Below, piece after piece: positions 35,910 through 44,598 of a DNA stretch of 64,000 bases. Within the stretch, counting starts at the first letter, position 1, and the number at the start of each line of letters is the position of its first letter. The notes under the pieces are model-generated. The model saw nothing but the letters and a program-made list of their open reading frames with translations. It was not told the origin of the DNA and searched no databases. This DNA is from Okeania hirsuta (GTDB taxonomy: Bacteria > Cyanobacteriota > Cyanobacteriia > Cyanobacteriales > Microcoleaceae), in the NCBI RefSeq assembly GCF_003838195.1, contig NZ_RCBY01000006.1:1-64000 (forward strand). The letters run 5' to 3'. The position numbers were made by a program, and so were the translations under genes.

Positions 35910-36872
35910 ATGCACTATCAACTAAAATTTTTCCTCTACAAAAGGAACTTCAAACAACCTCTCAAAACCAGCCATGGTATCTGGAATATTAGAGAAGGAA
36001 TTATTTTACAACTAACCAGCAAAACTGGAAAAATAGGTTTAGGTGAAATTGCTCCTTTGAGTTGGTTTTGCTCTGAAACTTTGTCGGAAGCTTTAGATTT
36101 TTGTCACCACTTACCAACAGAAATTACAGTAGAAACAATTTTATCTATTCCTGAAAATTTACCTGCTTGTAAGTTTGGTTTTGAGTCGGCTTGGGAAAAT
36201 CTTAGAGAAAGAGAAATAGATAAGAAAGAAGAATTGAAAAACTCTAATTTTTACAGTGCTTTATTACCAGAAGGAGAGCCAGCTATAGAAATTTGGAAGC
36301 CACTATGGCAAGAAGGATATCGTACTTTTAAATGGAAGATAGGAGTTAATAAAATTCAAACAGAAATCCAAATTTTTCAGCAGTTAGTTAAAGCACTTCC
36401 TACAGAAGCAAATCTCAGATTAGATGCTAATGCTGGATTAACTTTTGAGGAGGCAAAACAATGGTTAGAAATATGTGAAAATCTCAATTTAATTGAATTT
36501 ATAGAGCAACCTTTATCTGTCGATAAATTTGAGGAAATGTTGAAATTAAGTCATCAACACTTGACTCCTATTGCTTTAGATGAATCTGTTGCTAACTTCA
36601 GTAAAATGCAACAATATTATCAACAGGGTTGGCGAGGAATATTTTCGATAAAACCTGCTATTTTTGGTTCGCCTTCCCAACTCCGTAATTTTTGCCAAAA
36701 TCATATTATTGATGTAGTTTTTTCTTCAGTATTTGAAACAAAAATTGGTAGAAAATCAGCACTACAACTCGCGACAGAATTACAACCAAATATACTTAAA
36801 AGTCGTGCTTTTGGTTTTGGAATTACTCATTGGTTTGATGAACAAGAAGAAATATGGCAAGACAATTTATAA
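35910..36872 (+). CDS. menC: o-Succinylbenzoate synthase MenC
   Basis: A 320-residue enolase-superfamily enzyme that dehydrates SHCHC to o-succinylbenzoate. Seen are the catalytic Lys region YRTFKWKIGV (about 136-145), the metal ligands in LRLDANAG (about 170), EFIEQPL (about 197) and ALDESV (about 222), and the second Lys in FSIKPAI (about 245). The length is normal. Its last codons contain an ATG and sequence identical in design to the menE start. The two genes therefore once overlapped, before the tandem expansion that follows. Confidence 0.92.
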   Translation: MHYQLKFFLYKRNFKQPLKTSHGIWNIREGIILQLTSKTGKIGLGEIAPLSWFCSETLSEALDFCHHLPTEITVETILSIPENLPACKFGFESAWENLREREIDKKEELKNSNFYSALLPEGEPAIEIWKPLWQEGYRTFKWKIGVNKIQTEIQIFQQLVKALPTEANLRLDANAGLTFEEAKQWLEICENLNLIEFIEQPLSVDKFEEMLKLSHQHLTPIALDESVANFSKMQQYYQQGWRGIFSIKPAIFGSPSQLRNFCQNHIIDVVFSSVFETKIGRKSALQLATELQPNILKSRAFGFGITHWFDEQEEIWQDNL

Positions 36873-37845
36873 GTCAAATTTTTAACTATCTGAGTACAAG
36901 TAGTGATTTACTGAAAAACTGATAAGTAATAACTGATAACTGATAACTGAAATTACTCATTGGTTTGATGAACAGGAATAAATATGACAAAAAAATTTAT
37001 GAACCAAATTTTTAACTATCTGAGTACAAGTAGTAATTTACCGAAAAACTGATAACTGAAATTACCCATTGGTTTGATGAACAGGAAGAAATATGACAAG
37101 ACAATTTATAAGTCAAATTTTTAACTATCTAAGTAAAAGTAGTGATTTACTGAGAAACTGATAAGTAATAACTGAAATTACTCATTAGTTTGATGAACAA
37201 GAAGAAATATGACAAGACAATTTATAAGTCAAATTTTTAACTATCTAAGTATAAGTAGGGTTTGCTGAAAAAGTCTTTTTGTTGAGATAGGGAGTAGGGA
37301 GTAGGGAGTAGTGAAGAGTCAAGAGTTGGAAAGAGTCGTAGAGGAACTACTTGGAAAAATTATCCCCAAATTGTTCTGCCTCTATCTTGCCCCAATACTC
37401 ACTTTTTGAGCAATGTGCAGGCAAAAACCTGCTACTTTTTTACTACCTAAAAAGGCAAAAACCTTTATATATCAAGACTTTTATCTTTAATCAGCAAGCC
37501 CTAAGTAGTGATTTACTGAGAAACTGATAAGTAATAACTGAAATTACTCATTAGTTTGATGAATAAGAATAAATATGACAAGAAAATTTATGAACCAAAT
37601 TTTTAACTATCTAAGTAAAAGTAGAGATTTACTAATTGGTAATAAGTAGGTGCGGGTTTAACTAAAAGCCTTGAGATAAGAGAATCTAGTTCTCAAAACC
37701 TGCCCTCTTTATTCTATTGAGTGTTTGAAACAAAAGTTATTAGAAAAACTGCACTATGACTTGGAACATAATTACAACAAAATCTACTCAAAAATTGTGC
37801 TTTTGGTTTTGTAATTCCCCATTGATTTAATGAACAAGAGAAAAT
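36873..37845 (+). repeat. Tandemly multiplied menC/menE junction
   Basis: About five extra copies of the menC-tail/menE-head junction. Each starts near GAAATTACTCATTGGTTTGATGA and runs through an ATGACAAGACAATTTAT-type menE start to AGTAGTGATTTACTG. Copies begin about 36950, 37058, 37174, 37541 and 37811; the original tail is at 36823. The last copy is longer and begins with menC-derived sequence from about 37720. All menE-like starts before 37846 run into stops. One copy is split by the MITE at 37258-37501. Confidence 0.8.
37258..37501. mobile_element. MITE-like element, TA-flanked (copy 2)
   Basis: A 244-bp unit from GGGTTTGCTGAAAAAGTC to TTAATCAGCAAGCCC, flanked by TA at both ends. It is homologous to 6441-6669. 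It contains GGGAGTA heptamers near one end. It interrupts one of the menC/menE junction repeats, so it arrived after at least part of that expansion. Confidence 0.75.
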
Positions 37846-39327
37846 ATGACAAGACAATTTATGAACCAAATTTTTAACTATCTGAGTGCAAATAGTGATT
37901 TACTAATTAGTAATGAAAGTAGTTATATCTACTCTATTAGTCAAAAAAAGTTTGATTACTTGAACGAAAATTTTCACCCAGAATCTGCACCAAAGATATT
38001 TATATCAGAATCAAAACCAACAGAATTTATTACCAGTTTTGTTGCTGCTGTTGCTACTGGTTTTCAAGTCTTTCTATGTAATCCAAATTGGGGGAAACAA
38101 GAATGGGAACAAGTATTAGAATTAGTACAACCAGATATAATTTTTGGAAATACTCCCGACGAAAATTTTCTAGGAGCAGATATATACAAAAATGATGTAT
38201 CTCCTCAAAATAGCATCTCTCTAAAACCAATACATACTAATAATAATACCAAGGAATTTTTTCCAAAAAATTTGATTATGATTCCTACTGGTGGCTCATC
38301 TGGAAAAGTTAAATTTACCATTCATACATGGGAAACATTAATAGCATCTGTGGAAGGCTTCCAAAAATATTTCCAAGTACAAAAAATTAACTCATTTTGT
38401 GTTTTACCCTTATATCACGTCAGTGGTTTAATGCAATTCATGCGCTCCTTTATTACTGGAGGAAATTTAGTAATTTTGCCATCATATAAAGAAATTTTCG
38501 ACAAAAAGGAATGGAATATTAATCCCAATAAATTTTTTATTTCCCTAGTACCAACTCAATTACAAAAGCTGATACAAAATTCAGAAACAGCAAAATGGTT
38601 ATCTAATTTTCAGACAGTGCTTTTAGGTGGCGCACCTGCTTGGCAGGAATTATTTGATGTAGCTAGAAAATATCAGATTAGATTAGCACCTACTTACGGA
38701 ATGACTGAAACTGCTGCTCAAATTGCTACTCTTAAACCCAAAGATTTTTTGAAAGGAAATAATAGCAACGGTCAAATTTTACCCCACGCAGAAATTATGA
38801 TTAAAAGTGAAAATGGGGAGATTTTAGGCAAAAATAAAATTGGAATTATTAACATCAAAGCTCATTCTTTAGCATTAGGATATTATCCCAACTTATTTAA
38901 TTCTTCTGAAAGTTTTGTGACGGATGATTTAGGATTTTTGGATAATCAAAATTACTTAAATATAGTAGGTCGTCGTAGTCAAAAAATTATTACTGGTGGG
39001 GAAAATGTTTTTCCGGCAGAAGTAGAAGCAGCTATTTTAGCAACTGGATTAGTTACTGATGTTTGTGTAATAGGTTTACCCGATAAATATTGGGGTGAAA
39101 TTGTGACTGCTGTTTATGTTTCTGATGACTTAGAAGTTTCTGTAGAAAAGTTTATGGCTACTATTAATGAAAAATTGAGTAAGTTTAAACAACCTAAATC
39201 TTGGGTTAAAGTTAAAAATTTACCTCGTAATTATCAGGGTAAAATTAATCGTGAATTGTTAAAAGAAATAGCAATTCAGAAAGAAGAAGTAAGAAGTAAG
39301 AAGGAAGAAGGAAGAAGGAGGCTTTAG
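37846..39327 (+). CDS. menE: o-Succinylbenzoate-CoA ligase MenE
   Basis: A 493-residue ANL-superfamily adenylate-forming enzyme that activates o-succinylbenzoate as its CoA thioester. The P-loop-like motif MIPTGGSSGKVKFTIHT spans about 146-161. APTYGMTETAAQIA, the Asp in TDDLGFLDN, GRRSQKIITGGENVFP and the catalytic Lys near YQGKINR follow. The start ATG is the last of the repeated menE-like starts. The final 15 or so residues (VRSKKEEGRRRL) and the stop derive from the adjacent GAAGGAAGAAG repeat, so the C-terminal tail is not native. Confidence 0.9.
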   Translation: MTRQFMNQIFNYLSANSDLLISNESSYIYSISQKKFDYLNENFHPESAPKIFISESKPTEFITSFVAAVATGFQVFLCNPNWGKQEWEQVLELVQPDIIFGNTPDENFLGADIYKNDVSPQNSISLKPIHTNNNTKEFFPKNLIMIPTGGSSGKVKFTIHTWETLIASVEGFQKYFQVQKINSFCVLPLYHVSGLMQFMRSFITGGNLVILPSYKEIFDKKEWNINPNKFFISLVPTQLQKLIQNSETAKWLSNFQTVLLGGAPAWQELFDVARKYQIRLAPTYGMTETAAQIATLKPKDFLKGNNSNGQILPHAEIMIKSENGEILGKNKIGIINIKAHSLALGYYPNLFNSSESFVTDDLGFLDNQNYLNIVGRRSQKIITGGENVFPAEVEAAILATGLVTDVCVIGLPDKYWGEIVTAVYVSDDLEVSVEKFMATINEKLSKFKQPKSWVKVKNLPRNYQGKINRELLKEIAIQKEEVRSKKEEGRRRL

Positions 39328-40184
39328 TTATTTAGGATAGAAGAAAATATTACATTGCCTGAATTTTAAATTTTTGATATTTCGACATCTTTCTTTTCAG
39401 AAGGAAGAAGGAAGAAGGAGGCTTTAGTTATCTAGGAGACAAGAAAATATTACATTGTCTAAATTTTAAATTTTTGATATTTCGGCATCTTTCTTTTCAG
39501 AAGGAAGAAGGAGGCTTTAGTTATCTAGGAGACAAGAAAATATTACATTGTCTAAATTTTAAATTTTTGATATTTCGGCATCTTTTCTTTCAGAAGGAAG
39601 AAGGAAGAAGGAAGAAGAAAGAAGAAGACTTTATACCAATTATCATGCATTAGTGCTATGGTTGCGTAATACTTCAGTTATTAACTAATTCGTAGAATCC
39701 GAATTACTTTTCAGAAGGAAGAAGAAAGAAGGAGGCTTTAGTTATCTAGGAGAGAAGAAAAGAGTGCATCTCATAGCAAGCAAAAATACTTTGTTTCTAT
39801 ATATTCCCTGTTGCCAGATGAGCTGTTGCCTGTTGCCTAAAAGCAATAATTTTTTAGCTTTATTCACTCATTGAGATACACCCGAAGAAAATATTACATT
39901 GTCTAAATTTTAAACTTTTGATATTTCGGAACCTTTCCTTTTTGACTTTTTAACTCATACTAATTCAAGCTCTAATCAAACTTACACCTGACTGCTGAAT
40001 GCTGAATGCTTACATAATCTTGCTCTTGATTAAGCAAAATTATTTAATACTAAATCTATAGCTATAGATAGTTAAATATCACTCAAAATTATAATTTTTT
40101 GATAACTTCAATCTATGTTTAATTCCAGGTAAAATAAACCAATGAATATGAAATTATCATCCTAGAAACTGAGCAATAAAAAAA
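39328..40184. repeat. Tandem reversed copies of a dispersed repeat, split by a MITE
   Basis: From about 39300 to 39590 three near-identical units of about 95-100 bp follow each other: GAAGGAAGAAGG, then GGCTTTAGTTATCTAGGAGA and TACATTGTCTAAATTTTAAA, to TTTGATATTTCGGC. A fourth at 39716-39930 is split by the MITE at 39762-39883. The family is the reverse of the unit at 7487, 21455, 56937 and 62064. 39935-40184 is AT-rich, with the OYE-gene promoter by position. No gene. Confidence 0.7.
39762..39883. mobile_element. MITE family with GGGTGCATCTC ends, copy 3
   Basis: A 122-bp element from GAGTGCATCTCATAGCAAG to TTGAGATACACCC. A perfect 8-bp duplication, GAAGAAAA, flanks it (39754-39761 and 39884-39891). 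Deleting the element with one duplication restores the neighbouring repeat unit exactly, as seen in the intact copies at 39402 and 39500. Confidence 0.9.
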
Positions 40185-41339
40185 ATGACTACTCAAACAA
40201 ATTCACAAACCCTACTAACTCCCTTAATGATGGGAGATTTAACCCTAAAAAATCGAGTTGTCATGGCTCCAATGACCCGATCGCGAGCAGGCACAGAGCG
40301 AATGCCCAATGCGATGATGGCCGAATATTATGCTCAAAGAGCTGGGGCAGGTTTAATCATTTCAGAAGCAACTGTCATTTCCAAACAAGCTAATGGTTGG
40401 CTAAATACACCAGGCATTTACTCAGACGAACAGACAGAAGCTTGGAAACAAGTTGTAGATGCTGTCCATAGCAAAGGAACTCCTATGTTCCTTCAACTTT
40501 GGCACTGTGGACGAGCTTCTCATAGCAGCTTTCAGGAAAATGGTCAATTGCCAGTAGCGCCCTCTGCTATTAAGTTGAATCAAGAATACATTCATACTCC
40601 CATTGGCAAACAACCATTAGAAACTCCTCGCGCTCTAGAAACAGAAGAGATTCCGGGAATTGTAGAAGATTATCGTTTAGCTGCCGAACGTGCAAAGTCT
40701 GCTGGTTTTGATGGAGTAGAGATTCACGGAGCAAATGGCTATTTGATTGACGAATTTCTACAGTCAAAAACTAATCATCGGAGCGATCGCTATGGTGGCC
40801 GTCTGGAAAACAGATTTCAGTTTCTCAAAGAAATTGTAGAGTCTATTTTAACTGTTTGGCCTGCTAATAGAGTTGGGGTAAGAATTTCTCCTAATGGTAA
40901 TTTTAACGATATGGGTTCGCCAGATTTTCGGGAAACTTTTATTTATGTTGCGCAACAGTTAAATAATTATGGGTTAACTTATCTTCACGTTATGGATGGT
41001 TTAGCTTTTGGTTATCACGAATTAGGTGAACCGATGACTTTGGCTGAATTTAGAGAGGTATTCACCAGCACTCTTATCGGAAATTGTGGATATACTCAAG
41101 AAACTGCTGAAACAGCAATTCAAGCTGGAAATGCCGATCTAATTGCTTTTGGACGACCCTTTATGAGTAATCCAGATTTAGTAGAACGTTTTACTAATGG
41201 CTATCCTCTTAATCCACCTGCTGATGTAAAAATTTGGTATTCATTTGACAAAGAAGGATATATTGATTTTCCCACTTATCAACAATCCCCAGTAATTAGA
41301 TCAGGAGTCAGGAGTCAGGAGTTAGGAGTCAGGAGTTAG
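40185..41339 (+). CDS. Old-yellow-enzyme family NADH:flavin oxidoreductase (NemA-like)
   Basis: A 384-residue FMN-dependent ene-reductase of the OYE family, probably reducing activated alkenes or electrophiles with NAD(P)H in the cytoplasm. It is a TIM barrel with LKNRVVMAPMTRSRA (about 22-36), LQLWHCGRASH, the substrate-binding HGANGYLIDEFLQSKTN (His/Asn pair), RYGGRLENR, and the FMN-phosphate region ADLIAFGRPFMSNPDL. The last 13 residues (SGVRSQELGVRS) and the stop come from a GGAGTCA heptamer array, an unusual tail. Monocistronic. The natural substrate cannot be told. Confidence 0.88.
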   Translation: MTTQTNSQTLLTPLMMGDLTLKNRVVMAPMTRSRAGTERMPNAMMAEYYAQRAGAGLIISEATVISKQANGWLNTPGIYSDEQTEAWKQVVDAVHSKGTPMFLQLWHCGRASHSSFQENGQLPVAPSAIKLNQEYIHTPIGKQPLETPRALETEEIPGIVEDYRLAAERAKSAGFDGVEIHGANGYLIDEFLQSKTNHRSDRYGGRLENRFQFLKEIVESILTVWPANRVGVRISPNGNFNDMGSPDFRETFIYVAQQLNNYGLTYLHVMDGLAFGYHELGEPMTLAEFREVFTSTLIGNCGYTQETAETAIQAGNADLIAFGRPFMSNPDLVERFTNGYPLNPPADVKIWYSFDKEGYIDFPTYQQSPVIRSGVRSQELGVRS

Positions 41340-41771
41340 GAGTCAGTAGTTAGAAAAGAGTTTTTCAGTGACTTTAGAGTCAGAAATAGGTATAGTCCAA
41401 TAGGGTTCAGTTAAGGTTTTTTTTGGCAGTTCTGTCATCTGAAAACCTCATGTACATCTAATAGTTCCATACCTTATGAGTTTTGGTCTTATCTGATTGC
41501 GCAGCATGACCTAGGAAACTGTATTGAGGTATAATCCCCACTGTTGTTTTGGGCAAAAATTTACCACTAATATCAGTTTTATATGAGGTTGCATAGAATG
41601 ATGAAATTCATTAAATCTATCTATCTTTATCTAAGCTTACCTGCGGTCAATTATGCTTGAAATATTATTCTATGCAGCTTCATTTCAATTTGGTATAATT
41701 GAATTTCATACATTTATTCAGCAAGACCTAAACGCCTTTTCCTTCTTCCTTCTTCCTTCTCCCTTCTTCTA
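41340..41771. repeat. Intergenic region with a MITE-like repeat
   Basis: It starts with the GGAGTCA heptamer array (41302-41350) that runs out of the upstream gene. 41570-41695 is a MITE-like copy, listed separately. At 41721-41735 ATTCAGCAAGACCTAA resembles one end of the family at 6441 and 37258. No gene. Confidence 0.5.
41570..41695. mobile_element. MITE-like repeat with ATACCAAATTG ends, copy 2
   Basis: A 126-bp unit, reversed relative to 23355-23470. Ends are ATATCAGTTTTATATGAGG and CTTCATTTCAATTTGGTAT. Both copies hold TTGCATAGAA- and TTCTATGCA-type inner arms, so the unit can fold back on itself. Confidence 0.65.
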
Positions 41772-42773
41772 TTAATTTTTACCAACAATTTCTCTAACTC
41801 GATAAATAGGTCGTTCTTGAGATTCGTGATAAGTTCGCATCAGTAATTCTGCCAATAAACCAAAACTAAATAATTGTAAACCTGCAAGTAATAACACAAC
41901 AATTAAAATTAGTAGAGGGCGATCGCCAATCTGTTCATTCAAGCCAAATTTGAGGATAGTTAAATAAATCCCCAAAAATAGACCAACTCCCCCAGAAATA
42001 AAACCCAACATTCCAAAAACGTGCATCGGTCTAGTGAGGAATTTTTTCATAAAAAATACTGTTAATAAATCCATCACAACTCGGAAAGTTCGCCCTAAAC
42101 CATACTTACTTTTACCATAGCGACGAGCATAGTGGTTAACAGGTATTTCTGTAATTCTTGCTCCTTCAATAAAAGCTAAAGCTGGTAAAAATCTATGTAA
42201 TTCACCATAAAGGTTCATATCAGCAACCAATTCCAAACGATAAGCTTTTAAAGAACAACCATAATCATGTAAATTTACCCCTGTAACTTTACCAATTATC
42301 CAATTAGCAATTTTAGAAGGAAGTAGTCGTGTAACAGCATCATCCTGCCTATTTTTTCGCCACCCACTAACTAAGTCATAACCTTCATTGAGCTTAGATA
42401 ATAATAGTGGAATATCAGCCGGATCATTTTGTAAATCTCCATCTAAAGTGACAACTACTTTGGCCGTAGCATACTTAAACCCTGCTGCCATAGCTGCAGT
42501 TTGTCCATAATTTCGGCGGAGAATTACTGCTTTTAAATCTGTACGTTTTTGAGCTAATTCTGTTAGTAGTTTTGTCGAACCATCCCGAGATCCATCATCT
42601 ACACAAATAATTTCGTAGGTAAGCTGATTTTCCCTTAAACTAGTAGAAATTGTTTCCAGTAGTTGAGGAATACTATCAACTTCATTGTAAATAGGTGTCA
42701 CAATAGATATATCTAATAGAGTAGGAGAACTTTTATTTACTCCTATCTCTTGAGTGGATAAATAGTTACTCAT
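41772..42773 (-). CDS. GT2 glycosyltransferase, polyprenyl-phosphate sugar type (GtrB/DPM1-like)
   Basis: A 333-residue membrane-bound family 2 glycosyltransferase. The N-terminal GT-A domain has SIVTPIYNEVDSIPQL (about 23-38), CVDDGSRDGS, the nucleotide/metal motif TLDGDLQNDPAD and LHDYGCSLKAYR. Two C-terminal transmembrane helices (about 240-265 and 280-305) follow, then a short basic tail. This class makes undecaprenyl- or dolichyl-phosphate sugars for export and envelope glycosylation. A second relative lies at 44599-45567. It may load sugars for the neighbouring envelope genes (inference). Confidence 0.85.
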   Translation of the reverse strand: MSNYLSTQEIGVNKSSPTLLDISIVTPIYNEVDSIPQLLETISTSLRENQLTYEIICVDDGSRDGSTKLLTELAQKRTDLKAVILRRNYGQTAAMAAGFKYATAKVVVTLDGDLQNDPADIPLLLSKLNEGYDLVSGWRKNRQDDAVTRLLPSKIANWIIGKVTGVNLHDYGCSLKAYRLELVADMNLYGELHRFLPALAFIEGARITEIPVNHYARRYGKSKYGLGRTFRVVMDLLTVFFMKKFLTRPMHVFGMLGFISGGVGLFLGIYLTILKFGLNEQIGDRPLLILIVVLLLAGLQLFSFGLLAELLMRTYHESQERPIYRVREIVGKN

Positions 42774-43144
42774 TTTGATTAGCTACTATGGATAAATCTT
42801 TATTTTATTTAGTTTATCATAACAACTTGAATTTTTGACTGAGTATTCGTAGCAGCAAAATTAGTAATAATTTTAACCAAGACTACTCTAGGGGTAAATA
42901 CAGAAAGCGAAAACTTGTCTAAGAGACTGTTTGTAAAGTTTTGTAATATACAATGATTGACCTTTAAACTGTACAAATTGGTTATTTATCCCAGATTTAT
43001 AGGCTGAAATACCCAATTTGCGAGGGGTAAAAACACTTCATAATTCTTTACAAACAACCTCTAAAGTCTCTCAAAATTACTCATAATTATAGCTATAAAA
43101 CTAAAATGAGTAAGTTTGTTCAGTTGTATATCCATGATAATCGT
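42774..43144. repeat. Intergenic region with a MITE-like repeat at 42920-43063
   Basis: The rest is AT-rich, without a gene. The MITE is listed separately. Confidence 0.45.
42920..43063. mobile_element. MITE-like element, AGAGACTGTTTGTAAAG ends, copy 2
   Basis: A 144-bp unit bounded by TA, with ends AGAGACTGTTTGTAAAG and CTTTACAAACAACCTC. It aligns over its length with the reverse of 12042-12186, including GGTTATTTATCCCA and AAAAACACTT. Confidence 0.75.
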
Positions 43145-43312
43145 GAGATTGGCGTTCGCGGAGCGTGGCGTCAGGCATATCGCCTATTTCAATTGGATTT
43201 GGGTTCATAGTCGCATTTGAAAATACATCAGCACAAAGGGCAGGTTTAGTGATCGCTCCTTGGAACTGGAATGACTTAATTACTTATCCCACACTTTGCG
43301 CTCTGCACTACC
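43145..43312 (+). pseudogene. IS1-family transposase, C-terminal fragment
   Basis: Frame-shifted YFNWIWVHS and then TSAQRAGLV, IAPWNWNDLITYPTLCALH match the 17908-18100 copy. The same REP-like tract (GCGTTCGCGGAGCGTGGCGT, 43153-43172) precedes it. The right terminus GCACTACC lies at 43305-43312. The second REP present in the other copy is absent here. It abuts a TnpB fragment, into which this element probably inserted. Confidence 0.75.
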
Positions 43313-43625
43313 CAATTTACAAAAAAGCATTAAAAAAAGGAATTTTTCATCTGCCGATGAGTGAAATAAAAATTCCCACTTCACAGACAGAAATAATAGA
43401 GGCAAGAATTATCCCCAAAATTAGCTTTTATATAATAGAAATAGTCTATGAAAAATCGGAGTAAACAACAAATAATCAACAAATAGCAGGAGTATATTTA
43501 GGAGTAAATAATTTAATAGCTGTAACGACAAATAAAACAGTAATTTTACCTCTTTTGATTAAAGGCAGACCATTAAAAGCCATTAATAAATTTTATAATA
43601 AACGACGCTCTTGTTTACCGAAAAA
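43313..43625 (+). pseudogene. TnpB/OrfB fragment
   Basis: KKALKKGIFHLPMSEIKIPT, IIEARIIPKISFYIIEIVYE and, after a TAA at 43462-43464, AGVYLGVNNLIAVTTNKTV and LPLLIKGRPLKAINKFYNKR follow the IS605 OrfB pattern up to RuvC-I. The N terminus is replaced by an IS1-type fragment. The 3' part runs into a repeat similar to that at 55005-55060. Inactive. Confidence 0.75.
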
Positions 43626-43817
43626 TTGTGGTTTAAAGCCTCCACTTTTAAGGTGATAATAAATCAAAATTTTCATGATTAGTCAATAGAGCATTAATTC
43701 TTAAGATATAGGTGACATAACATAATAGTTGAAACTAATTTGATGAATCAACTCTTAATTTAAACTTGCTTTTCATTTTTGTTATTTGGTTATTTTTGGA
43801 TATTAACCAAAAGAGAT

Positions 43818-44483
43818 TTAATTATCAAAAAAATCTGATGAAGATGAATCTTTCATTTCTTCTATAACTTTCTTTGGCAGACTGCGACGACGACGATACC
43901 AAGTTGCACCTCCTACTAACATAGCGATGAGACTTAACGCTCCAACTAAAGGCAAAATGTCACCTGTTTTTAATGCTGTTAAACCAGAACTTCCTAACAT
44001 TACAAAAGGCAAAACACCAGGTAAAGTTCCCAAGATAGTGCCTAATAGATAATCTTTAAAACTAACAGATGTTAAACCAGCAGCAAAATTTACTAAACCA
44101 TAAGGAATGATTGGCAATAAACGAATGGCAAACATATAAAATAATCCTCCCTGACGCATTTCAGCATCCATTGCTTGCCATCTTCCAGCCAACTTTTGAG
44201 AAATCCATTCTCGACCTACAGTACGAGAATAATAAAATGCGATAATTGCAGCAATAATTGCTGCTAAACTTGTCCATAATGTACCGATCCAGGGTCCAAA
44301 AATTGCGCCTCCAGCCAGATTAAGTGCTGTAGAAGGTAAAACTAAAATAGTTGCTATTGTATAAATAACTATATAGATTATTGGTGCCCAAATACCTGCT
44401 CGTTCTAGCCAACTTTGAACTTGTTCCGGAGGTAAACCACCTAATAAATAAGCTGCATAAATAAGCTGCTGTTCCAGTGGCAA
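43818..44483 (-). CDS. TVP38/TMEM64 (VTT domain) membrane protein, N terminus frame-shifted
   Basis: A polytopic membrane protein of the SNARE-associated/VTT family. LNLAGGAIFGPWIGTLW and FAIRLLPIIPYGLVNFAAGL are family signatures; relatives act as lipid scramblases or undecaprenyl-phosphate carriers. The open frame begins at a weak TTG (221 codons). In another frame upstream, MFNLKTGIFLLTIICIIATG from an ATG at 44532 is the expected first transmembrane helix. The frames differ because GCAGCTTATTTAT is tandemly duplicated (13 bp, about 44452-44477). Removing one copy joins them as TAAYLLGGLPPEQ. The present gene is either inactivated or N-terminally truncated. Confidence 0.78.
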   Translation of the reverse strand: MPLEQQLIYAAYLLGGLPPEQVQSWLERAGIWAPIIYIVIYTIATILVLPSTALNLAGGAIFGPWIGTLWTSLAAIIAAIIAFYYSRTVGREWISQKLAGRWQAMDAEMRQGGLFYMFAIRLLPIIPYGLVNFAAGLTSVSFKDYLLGTILGTLPGVLPFVMLGSSGLTALKTGDILPLVGALSLIAMLVGGATWYRRRRSLPKKVIEEMKDSSSSDFFDN

Positions 44484-44598
44484 TTATACAAATAATTGTC
44501 AGGAGAAAAATACCAGTTTTAAGATTGAACATTAAATCTCTACTCCGACCCAAAATTACTGCTTTAGTATTCTTGATTTAATGACAAAAACTTTGAGA

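Noticed and set aside
36823-37860. Possible CRISPR array at the menC/menE tandem repeats
   Set aside because: The repeated parts are over 100 bp, directly adjacent and gene-derived. There are no uniform short repeats with unique spacers.
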